The notes under the pieces: model-generated | What the model saw: only the letters and a program-made list of their open reading frames with translations | Databases searched by the model: none | What the model was told of the DNA's origin: nothing | Assembly: GCA_050331695.1 (NCBI GenBank) | Contig: JBHJGP010000019.1 | Span: 35,682 to 99,681, forward strand | Direction of reading: 5' to 3' | Source of the DNA: JBHJGP01 sp050331695 | GTDB lineage: Bacteria > Pseudomonadota > Alphaproteobacteria > Geminicoccales > Geminicoccaceae | DNA: 64,000 nt | Shown here: in pieces, positions 1 to 7,419 of the stretch | Layout of the letters: each line of letters begins with the position of its first letter | Position numbering within the stretch: position 1 is the first letter of the stretch | Position numbers and translations under genes: made by a program

Positions 1-921
1 CCGGGCGGCCATGCTCCACTGGATGGTGGCAAGCCCGCCGGCTAGACCCAAGGCGCCGAGCAGGCCGACGGCGCCGATGACCAGCGTCAGGCTGCGGTCG
101 AGCCGGGTCGCGAAGTCGATCCGCGACGCCTCCGCTCTGAGGCTGAGCGCATAGGGTTCATCAGACAAGCGTTGCACCAGCGGTCCGACATCCGAGATAT
201 CGGCGGCGTAGAGCCGGAAATCGGGAAAATAGCGTCGGGGTGGCGGCTCGTCCCCGTCGACGCCCAAAAGCGGAGCCCCGAAGCCGTTCTTGTAATCTTC
301 GATGTCTTCCAGGAGCGCCAGCGACAGAAAGAGCGCGTCCCGGCCGAAATCCGAGGCCCGGGCGATCGCGGTCACGGTGACGGGAACCAGGGCGCTCTGC
401 TCGCCGCCGCTGCCGCCCCGGGTCACCTCGAGCTGCAGCCTGTCACCGATGCCGGCGTCGAGCTTCGCCGCCAGAGACGCGCTGAGGCCAGCGTCGCCGA
501 CGTCGGTCAGGACCAGGCCATCCGGCGCGAAGACCGGATCGCCGGCACCGGTGGGAATGAGGCTCGCCCGGGCTTCCTGTTCGCCCGCGAGATCCAGGAC
601 CTGCCCCTGGGCGGAGGCATAGCGGGTCGAGGGCGCGACGAACGCCACATCGGTCCAAGCCGCCACCTGTTCGAACCAGGCGTCGTCGAACCGGGCGGCG
701 CCGGTGGCGGTGAGGCGGATCTCGCGAGCGGCGGGATCATCCCGGAGACCGGAGTAGATCTGGGTGATGACGCCCGAATAGAGCGCGATCAGGACCAGAA
801 CCGGCGCCGCGACGGCAGTGATGGCGAGGCATATCGCCAGCGACACCGTCCACTCACCGGTCAGATCCTTGAACGCCATGCGCGACAGATAGAAGAGCCT
901 CGGGATCACCGGCGCGGCCAT
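1..921 (-). CDS. FtsX-fold ABC transporter permease (partial)
   Basis: This is the membrane subunit of a LolCDE/MacB-type ABC exporter. Only about 307 residues after the start are inside the window; the gene runs off the left edge. The ATG directly follows the TGA of the ATP-binding subunit gene (a TGAATG junction), which fixes the start and implies translational coupling. Residues about 22-45 form one membrane segment. A long polar extracytoplasmic region follows, and a second Gly/Ala/Leu-rich segment lies near residues 275-300, as in FtsX-fold permeases. The substrate is unknown. It is the last visible gene of the leftward srf-type operon, so I infer that it works with that system. The family call rests on architecture and the partner gene. 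Confidence 0.8.
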   Translation of the reverse strand, partial: MAAPVIPRLFYLSRMAFKDLTGEWTVSLAICLAITAVAAPVLVLIALYSGVITQIYSGLRDDPAAREIRLTATGAARFDDAWFEQVAAWTDVAFVAPSTRYASAQGQVLDLAGEQEARASLIPTGAGDPVFAPDGLVLTDVGDAGLSASLAAKLDAGIGDRLQLEVTRGGSGGEQSALVPVTVTAIARASDFGRDALFLSLALLEDIEDYKNGFGAPLLGVDGDEPPPRRYFPDFRLYAADISDVGPLVQRLSDEPYALSLRAEASRIDFATRLDRSLTLVIGAVGLLGALGLAGGLATIQWSMAAR

Positions 922-1623
922 TCAGTGCAGGTCCAGCTTGGAAAGGCCGGGCCCCGCCCGTCGACAGACCAGCCGTTTGAGCCCGTGGCGTTCCGCCAGA
1001 TCGGGATCGTGGGTGACCAGTACCAAGGCTGCCGAGCGCTGCCGGGCGGCGCGCGTGAGAAGCGCCATCACGGTATCAGCGGTATCGCTGTCAAGCGCCG
1101 CCGTCGGTTCATCCGCCAGAATGAGGGGCGGCCGCGCCACAAGGGCCCTTGCGATGGCGGCCCGCTGGCGCTCGCCCACCGACACCCGTTTAGGCATTTG
1201 CTGGGCCAGGCGATCGATGCCCAATTCGCGCAGGATCGTGGTGACCCCGCTTTGCTTCTCGGACCCGTCACGCCAGAACGGCAGCGCGACATTGTCGGCG
1301 ATCGACAAAAACGGCACCAGACCACCGGTCTGCATGACATAGCCGATCATCCGGGCCCGGTAGTCGCGCAGGCCATCGCCGTCGCCGCGCTGCCAAAAGG
1401 CGAACAAATCACCATGGCCTTCGGCCGCTTGGAACCGAAAGCCGGCCGCCCCCATAGGCCTGAGGATGCCAGCCAGCATGTCGAGGATTGTGCTCTTGCC
1501 GGATCCGCTGGGACCGACGATGGCGAGCGCGTCGCCGGGCATCACGTCAAGGGAAGGCACAGAAACCCGGAACGCCTTGCCCCGGGCGCCGATGACCTCG
1601 CGCAAGCTCACCACCGGCTCCAT
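922..1623 (-). CDS. ABC transporter ATP-binding protein, LolD/MacB type
   Basis: A 233-residue nucleotide-binding subunit that powers the adjacent FtsX-type permease at the inner membrane. It has Walker A (GPSGSGKST, about residues 38-46), an ABC signature (VSVGERQRAAIARAL), and Walker B with an intact catalytic glutamate (LILADEPTAALD). An H-loop histidine follows in LVTHDPDLAERHG. The signature reads SVGERQR rather than LSGGQ, as is common in LolD-like exporters. The gene starts 7 bp after the stop of the upstream VWA gene, and its TGA abuts the permease ATG, so the three are one transcription unit. Lipoprotein release and MacB-like export are both possible; the sequence alone does not decide. 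Confidence 0.9.
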   Translation of the reverse strand: MEPVVSLREVIGARGKAFRVSVPSLDVMPGDALAIVGPSGSGKSTILDMLAGILRPMGAAGFRFQAAEGHGDLFAFWQRGDGDGLRDYRARMIGYVMQTGGLVPFLSIADNVALPFWRDGSEKQSGVTTILRELGIDRLAQQMPKRVSVGERQRAAIARALVARPPLILADEPTAALDSDTADTVMALLTRAARQRSAALVLVTHDPDLAERHGLKRLVCRRAGPGLSKLDLH

Positions 1624-1630
1624 CGGAACG

Positions 1631-3616
1631 TCAGGGCAGCGCCTCTAGCGGCACCGGGTAGACATGGTCGCCCGGATCCGCCCCCTCATTGAGCGCGATC
1701 CATCGCTCGGCGTCGTCGTGGAAGGTCTGATAGAGGCGAATGTTGGCGTAAGCCTCGTCGATGATCGCCTGCTGGTCGCCCACGCCCATGGCGATCCAGT
1801 CATCCTCGGTGAGGCTCATCAGCCGGCTTTGATAGGGCAGACCCTCTAGATATTCGCCGACCAGTCCCGCCTCTTCCATGTTGCGGAGCTCTCCCTGGCC
1901 GGTCCGGGAAGGATCGCGGCCCGCGGCGATCGCCGCTGAACGAAGCTGATTGAACATGTCATCCGGATCGATCTGGCCGGCCTCCAGGGCATCGACTGTC
2001 AGCTGCAGGGTTTTCTGCAAATCCGAGAGTTGATTGCGGCTCAGCAGCACCCGCACCGAAAAATTGCGGATCTCGGGGTTGGCGAAATCCCGGTCGGAGG
2101 CCCACGCCCGGAACATGGACGGTGCCTCAACTCCTTCGGCCCGACCAAGATGGGCCAGGGCCATGGCACGCCCGACCAATTGCACGCTCTGCTCGATGCC
2201 GACCGGCCCCGCGAGTTCAGGCTCCGGTTCCGGCTCGTTAGTTGCGGTGACCGTGTCGAAGGCACCCTGAACCTGGCCGACGAGCGCGCTCGCCAGGGTC
2301 TCGACAGTCTTGGAGAAGGTTTCGGGGTCGCCCGCCGCCACCGGATAGTAGAGCGGCGGCAGGGTCTCGAAGCGGCGCAGCGTCCGGTATTGGGCCTCGG
2401 CCCGGGGATGATCATCCGCGCCAACCGGCGATTGCAGGTGCAGCGTATAGAGCGCTGCCTTGTTGGAGCGGATCACCTGATGCATGCCCGTGACGCTGAG
2501 CCCGGTATCGGACGGCGGAACGACCTTGCCGCCGACCTCTTCCGGCCGCGCCGTCCGCGACGAGGCGTCGGTCACGAGAATGATGTATCGCGCGCCGAAA
2601 TCCCGCCAGTCGACCGAGCTGAATGCCGCGTCGATCGCGGCGAAACTGTCCTCGGCGAAGGCCCGGGTCGAGACCTCCGACGCTTCCAGCGGTTGGACGG
2701 CGGCGGCGAAATCGGCGGCCCCCTGGATGTCATTGGGATCGGCGAAGGTTTTTGTCAGAAACTCCACGCCTTCGACCTCCTCCGGGTCATCCCGGTAGGC
2801 GATCAGACCGAAGCGGACCTTGTCCTCCAGGCCAGCCTCCTCAACCCGCTTGAGCACGCCGTCGACGACCGCTCGGGTTCGCGTGATATAAGGGCCCATG
2901 GACGAAGATGCGTCGATCACGAACATGACGCCGGCACGAAAATCGTCGAGATCACGGGGGTTTATTCGCTTTTTCAGCGGCGGCTCTTCCGTCGCCTCCT
3001 CGCGGGTGACGCTGGCCACCTCGACATTGCGCACCCGAAAGCCGCTCTTCAGCCGTTTGCGGTTCGCCTCGAGGATCGGCAGCAGATAAAAATTCTCCTC
3101 GAAATCGACATGCGCCTCGGGCTCGATCGAGACGATCGGACTTCCGGGTTCCAACGTGCCCTCGTCGATGGCGCTCCGGGCCTCTTCCGCTTTGACCAGG
3201 AGATCGGTGGAATCGAGCCAGTCGCTGAGTTGGCTTTCCTCGCGGAAGAACAGGGTCCGGTCCCGGCGGACGCGATCGGAAAATGCCAGCACCAGGGCGT
3301 GACGCCAGGGCACCGTTTCCTGCTCGGGAAGAAAGCCCAGTACCGTGCCCTTGGCATCGCTGCCGACCTCAAGGTAGGTGGGGCCGCCGCCATCGACCGG
3401 GTGGCGTTCGTAGACGAACAGAGGCGTGAACGGATCGAGCGCGGTCTCGCCGGGCGCGCCCACGCCCTCGGCGATCTTCGCGCCCGGGCGGGTGAGAACA
3501 CGCTGAAACAGCTCGGTCTTGCCCTCGATCAGAAGCGGACGGCGGTTCTGCGCTTCTGCCGAGCCCGCTCCGAGGGTCAGGAGACCAAGGCAAAGGATCA
3601 AACCCACGCGTTTCAC
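1631..3616 (-). CDS. Secreted von Willebrand factor A domain protein
   Basis: A 661-residue protein with a signal peptide (residues 1-22, ending AEA) and a complete MIDAS metal-binding motif DASSSMG at 235-241 in a VWA domain of about 225-410. Residues about 60-130 (a short beta-rich stretch before a conserved LFFRE segment) recall, from memory and not aligned, the region ahead of the VWA domain in type VI secretion-linked PpkA kinases. No kinase domain is present here. VWA domains bind protein partners through a metal ion, so a periplasmic adhesion or scaffold role is inferred. The GTG start overlaps the stop of the upstream Sel1-repeat gene (GTGA). The ABC exporter genes follow directly, suggesting a link to export or complex assembly. 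Confidence 0.82.
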   Translation of the reverse strand: MKRVGLILCLGLLTLGAGSAEAQNRRPLLIEGKTELFQRVLTRPGAKIAEGVGAPGETALDPFTPLFVYERHPVDGGGPTYLEVGSDAKGTVLGFLPEQETVPWRHALVLAFSDRVRRDRTLFFREESQLSDWLDSTDLLVKAEEARSAIDEGTLEPGSPIVSIEPEAHVDFEENFYLLPILEANRKRLKSGFRVRNVEVASVTREEATEEPPLKKRINPRDLDDFRAGVMFVIDASSSMGPYITRTRAVVDGVLKRVEEAGLEDKVRFGLIAYRDDPEEVEGVEFLTKTFADPNDIQGAADFAAAVQPLEASEVSTRAFAEDSFAAIDAAFSSVDWRDFGARYIILVTDASSRTARPEEVGGKVVPPSDTGLSVTGMHQVIRSNKAALYTLHLQSPVGADDHPRAEAQYRTLRRFETLPPLYYPVAAGDPETFSKTVETLASALVGQVQGAFDTVTATNEPEPEPELAGPVGIEQSVQLVGRAMALAHLGRAEGVEAPSMFRAWASDRDFANPEIRNFSVRVLLSRNQLSDLQKTLQLTVDALEAGQIDPDDMFNQLRSAAIAAGRDPSRTGQGELRNMEEAGLVGEYLEGLPYQSRLMSLTEDDWIAMGVGDQQAIIDEAYANIRLYQTFHDDAERWIALNEGADPGDHVYPVPLEALP

Positions 3617-4710
3617 TGTCCTGCCTCCTCCGACTGAGCTGCTTCCTCGGCCTTTCTCGACCAGAACAGCGCCTGTTCCGGTGCGTCTTCGACCGCCAAG
3701 GCACCGCTTTCCAAAAGCGACGCCAGTTTGCGCATGGCTTCGCCGACGCCGGCCTCGGCGGCCTGGCGGTAGTAGTCCTCGGCCCGGTGGGGATCCGGCG
3801 CGTTGAGAACGCCTTCGGTCCAGCTCTCCGGATTGTATAGATCACCGAGCCGAAGCGCCGCCTGGGCGTCCCCTTGCCGTGCCGCATAGGCCAACAGAAG
3901 GAACGCGGCGTCACCCTCACCCTCGGCTTGAAACCGTTCGGCCTGCTCGCTCGCCGCTTCGGCTTCCGGATCCGTCTTGAGAAACGCCCTGGCGCCGGCA
4001 AGCGATATCTCCGGTCCGTCAGTCTGCGGCGCCGCGACCGCCGTGGGCGGCGGTGCCGGTTCCACTGGCCTGAGATAGCCGGGATCGACCCACGCGAGAT
4101 AGGTGCCGGCGCCGACCGCGATTAGAGCCGCCAGCGCCACAAGCCACAAGGCCCGGCGGCGAGGCTTTGCCGGCGGCGTCTCGGTTACGGGCTCCGGGTC
4201 GGTGATGTCGGCCTGTTCGGCCATGGCGGCGAAGTGATCGAGCGGATCCGGCTCGGGGACCGCTTGCACCGGCTCAGGCGCCGGTGGTGACACGGGTTCC
4301 GGTTCGGCCTGGTCAGTCTGGCTCACCGTCTCGGCACGGCTCGGCGGCGGCACCTCGGAAGGCAACCTGATCGCCGGCCAGCTCATCCGGTCCTCAACCG
4401 TGGTGCCGGAGCCGTCGCGAAACGAAACGAGGTAGGGCATGTGCGGCTTCAGGTGCCAGGTCGCCGACGAGCCGATGCTGATGGCGGCTGCCGGTCCCGG
4501 TTCGGGGCCGGGCTCGGGACGAAACCAGCAATCGGCCGACCCACAGGCATTGGCCCCGGAGAACCGCGGGACCAGGAACTGGGACGAGCCCTGATCCATG
4601 CGAGCAATCCGAAGCTCGATGGTTCCGGCATCGAGATGGCCGATATTGGCCCCGCTCAGATGGGCCTGGCCGGCGGGCATGTCGGGCGTTTGTTCAACGC
4701 GAACGGGCAT
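3613..4710 (-). CDS. Single-pass membrane protein with C-terminal Sel1-like repeats
   Basis: A 365-residue protein of unknown function. It has an N-terminal domain (about 1-120), a Pro/Glu-rich linker, a positively charged stop (KPRRR) and one membrane helix at about 187-207. A periplasmic Pro-rich spacer leads to helical Sel1/TPR-like repeats at about 245-350 (for example AAFLLLAYAARQGDAQAALR and AEDYYRQAAEAGVGEAMRKL). Such repeats usually bind proteins. The order of N-domain, acidic proline linker, membrane helix near residue 200 and extracytoplasmic domain is shared with the SrfA-like and membrane VWA proteins of the same operon. It overlaps the downstream VWA gene by 4 bp and starts 22 bp after the srfC-like stop. 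A scaffold role in the Srf complex is inferred. Confidence 0.75.
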   Translation of the reverse strand: MPVRVEQTPDMPAGQAHLSGANIGHLDAGTIELRIARMDQGSSQFLVPRFSGANACGSADCWFRPEPGPEPGPAAAISIGSSATWHLKPHMPYLVSFRDGSGTTVEDRMSWPAIRLPSEVPPPSRAETVSQTDQAEPEPVSPPAPEPVQAVPEPDPLDHFAAMAEQADITDPEPVTETPPAKPRRRALWLVALAALIAVGAGTYLAWVDPGYLRPVEPAPPPTAVAAPQTDGPEISLAGARAFLKTDPEAEAASEQAERFQAEGEGDAAFLLLAYAARQGDAQAALRLGDLYNPESWTEGVLNAPDPHRAEDYYRQAAEAGVGEAMRKLASLLESGALAVEDAPEQALFWSRKAEEAAQSEEAGQ

Positions 4711-4732
4711 GACGTCGCCTACTCACCTTGTC

Positions 4733-7405
4733 TCATGGCCGCGCGGACGAGATATCGAGCTGATCGATGATCGCGCCCAAACGGCGGTTTTGCTCATCGG
4801 AGATTTCACGGCCCGCGGAGTGGCCGACATTGGCATTGCCGAAGGAGCGCAGCGCCACGCCCCAATCGACGAAAGCGATCCGCTCGAGCAGTTCGGGCGT
4901 CGCACCGATCTCGATACCGGGGCTGTCGAGCCCGTCATGGGAAAATATCGCCCGGGTCGCCTCATGGGGCGGCTCCGGAAAACCAGGGCGATCGGACGCC
5001 TCGATGCCGGCGAAGCTCAGATAGGCGACGAAATCATTGAGGCGCATCGCCGCCACCTGGGTCACCCGGTCGGCGGCATCGACCCAACGGGTGCCAGCCG
5101 ACTGCGTTTCCCGGCGAACCAGATCGGCCATGGTTTTCGCCAGACCACAGCGGGCGACACCGACCAGCAGTTCGTCGATCACCTGACCCGCTATGTCCGG
5201 CGTCAGCCCGAGTTCGGCAAGCGCTACATCGTCCTGCTGGAGGGCCCGGAGCTGGCCGGCCCAAAGATTGATCAGCCGGTCGGCGAAGATCTCGGGCCGC
5301 TCGCGGCGAACCGGCTCGGTCGGTGGCGCGTCGGTGGCGGGCATGGGCGCCCAGGGATCGTCCGCCGTCGACGCTTGCGCCTTCCCGTTCTCGATCTGTG
5401 ACGACAGCTCCTCGCGCAGAGCCGCCGTGTTCAGGAATGTTCCTCGGACATCGGCGGCGCTCACCATCATCGCGCGCCTGAAATGGGCGAAGGCGCGAAG
5501 CTCGGAGCGTTGAAACGCGGCGTGCAGCTCCCGTCTCAGCTTGACCAGCTTCTCGTCTCTGAGCTTTCGCTCTTCGTCACCTTCGGCATGGTAGAGCCCG
5601 CGCAAAGGGGCGGTGATCGCCTGAGCCGCGTCGACCAGCCGCTCGGCGGCCTGGGTCTGTTTCAGGCCTGGATCGAGGACCTCGACGAGATTGTCGACCA
5701 GATAGCGGATACCGCCATCGTTCGGCTCCATGGCCGCGTTCCAGACCGCTTCGCGGTTACCGAAATGCTTGGCCGTGAGTGAGGAGGACAGAAACGCCCG
5801 CTGATAGGTCGAGAACGCGTCGTTTGTGACTGGGCTTTCCTCGACAAGCGCCGCCTCGTCGGCATAGCGCATCAGATGCACCTGCTTCATGCCCGGATTG
5901 CGCAGGAAGAACGTGTTGGAGAAGGGCTCACCGTCCCAATCGGCCGGCCAACCGTCCTTGCCGTAAAGCTCGATCAGCGAGGAATGGAGCCGGCGGTCCC
6001 ACTTGCCGAGCCGGCTTTTCTCGGTCTCACCGCCCTTCTCGACGAATTCGAGATCATGCTTGGTCAGGACCAGGAACAAGGAGTTGCGGACGGCCTTGCG
6101 CTTTTCGGCGGTCGCACCATGGGTTGCCGCGATCCAGCCGCCGACCATGCCCGCCAGATCCTTCACCTCGTTGACGCTCGGGGGCATGCACAAGAGCATC
6201 GATGTCAGCTCGAGCTCGTCGGTGTACCGCTGGAACAGATAGGCGATCTTGCCCCGCAAAAAGAGCTCGCGCAGCTGATCCTCTCGGTCAGACGGCTCCG
6301 GCGGCATCTGCAACAGCTTGAGCCTCGATCGGGCGCCCGGAAAATCCAAAAGATCCGTGTGCTCGAAAAAGGGCCAGGGCTGATCGACGATCGACAGACT
6401 GATCTCGGCGATGAGGGCGGCCAGGGTGGCTCGCGGAAGGGAAGTGGCAGCACCGGCCTTTCCCTCGCGGATCGGGCGAAGCTGGATCTGATCCTGGGCA
6501 TCCCGCTCGCTCCGGAGCCGGCTCAGGACAGCGACGTCGATCACCGAATTCGGTTCGGGCGGGCTGCCCGCTTCCCGCGGGATGATACCGGCGAGCGCGA
6601 CCTGAGCGTCCGTCGCATGGTCCACCGCATCAAGCGCGCCGACCAGATGGATGAACAAACTCGTGAACTCGGGAATTCTGCCCCAGAGCAGGCTGAACAG
6701 GGCGGCCCGTTGCTCTAGAGCCAAGCCGCCGGCCAGCGTGATCAAACGGTGCCAGAAGTCCGTCCGGTCGAAAGCCCCGATCCGGCTTTTGAAGTTTTGT
6801 CTGAAGTAGAGTGTCAGATCGAACAGCGCGATCTCGTCGAGATGGGATGGCGCCGGCCCTCGCCTCGCCTGTTCGGCCTCCTGCAGCGCGGCCCGGATAT
6901 CCTCTTCCTCCAGAGGATCGATGGTCATGCTGTTGGGATCGAAATCGAGGAAGAAGCTGTTGGCGAAGATCTTCACCAGATCGATTTCGGTGAGCAGCCG
7001 GACCTCCACCGGATAGTCCGGATCGACGTCGCTGCCGTGGATCGTGAACCGGGTGACAAGGCCCGTGGATTCCCGGTCTCCCGGCGGATTGATGTCACGC
7101 AGAAAATCACGCTGCCCGTCGCCGAGGCGGATTGCGAGTCGGCCGTCCAGGGGACGGGCGAGGGCAGAAACCAGATAGGATTTGCCGGCCTGGCTCGGGC
7201 CGAAGACACCGACGCAATTGTTGCGGGTGGCGGCATGGGCCAGGCGCCGGCTGGCCAGACGCGCGCGGCGGCCCGCATCGATCAGACTGTCCGCCTGTTG
7301 GGCCACGCTCGCGGATTTAGGCCGCAACTCGTCGATCCAGTCACGGGCGCTCTGCGCTCCGTGGTCGAGGTCTTCCAGCGACCTTAGAAGGGTTGCGCGG
7401 TCCAT
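4733..7405 (-). CDS. srfC: SrfC-like putative virulence factor, GTPase-like
   Basis: A large (about 890-residue) protein resembling the bacterial virulence factor SrfC family. Counting from the chosen ATG, it has a P-loop GPSQAGKS at 69-76, a DFPG motif at 354-357 that fits G3, and TKHD at 448-451 that fits G4. Together these suggest a dynamin-like or septin-like GTPase. The rest is largely helical and ends near a GREISDEQNRR stretch. The in-frame region upstream of 7405 would overlap the srfB stop; the ATG at 7405 lies 14 bp after that stop with GTGAGG just before it, so I prefer it. No signal peptide or clear membrane helix is seen. The partners are probably the SrfA/SrfB-like proteins encoded just upstream. 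Confidence 0.85.
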   Translation of the reverse strand: MDRATLLRSLEDLDHGAQSARDWIDELRPKSASVAQQADSLIDAGRRARLASRRLAHAATRNNCVGVFGPSQAGKSYLVSALARPLDGRLAIRLGDGQRDFLRDINPPGDRESTGLVTRFTIHGSDVDPDYPVEVRLLTEIDLVKIFANSFFLDFDPNSMTIDPLEEEDIRAALQEAEQARRGPAPSHLDEIALFDLTLYFRQNFKSRIGAFDRTDFWHRLITLAGGLALEQRAALFSLLWGRIPEFTSLFIHLVGALDAVDHATDAQVALAGIIPREAGSPPEPNSVIDVAVLSRLRSERDAQDQIQLRPIREGKAGAATSLPRATLAALIAEISLSIVDQPWPFFEHTDLLDFPGARSRLKLLQMPPEPSDREDQLRELFLRGKIAYLFQRYTDELELTSMLLCMPPSVNEVKDLAGMVGGWIAATHGATAEKRKAVRNSLFLVLTKHDLEFVEKGGETEKSRLGKWDRRLHSSLIELYGKDGWPADWDGEPFSNTFFLRNPGMKQVHLMRYADEAALVEESPVTNDAFSTYQRAFLSSSLTAKHFGNREAVWNAAMEPNDGGIRYLVDNLVEVLDPGLKQTQAAERLVDAAQAITAPLRGLYHAEGDEERKLRDEKLVKLRRELHAAFQRSELRAFAHFRRAMMVSAADVRGTFLNTAALREELSSQIENGKAQASTADDPWAPMPATDAPPTEPVRRERPEIFADRLINLWAGQLRALQQDDVALAELGLTPDIAGQVIDELLVGVARCGLAKTMADLVRRETQSAGTRWVDAADRVTQVAAMRLNDFVAYLSFAGIEASDRPGFPEPPHEATRAIFSHDGLDSPGIEIGATPELLERIAFVDWGVALRSFGNANVGHSAGREISDEQNRRLGAIIDQLDISSARP

Positions 7406-7419
7406 CCTCACATGATCCG

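Noticed and set aside
660..682. TTCGAACCAGGCG segment resembling a tRNA T-arm
   Set aside because: It lies within the permease coding region and no cloverleaf can be drawn around it.
172..1692. Long plus-strand open frame opposite the ABC genes
   Set aside because: It is antisense to the FtsX-like permease and LolD-like ATPase, whose motifs are clear; long antisense frames are expected at this GC content.
2030..3637. 535-codon plus-strand frame
   Set aside because: Lies entirely opposite the secreted VWA protein with its signal peptide and MIDAS motif; no recognisable domain of its own.
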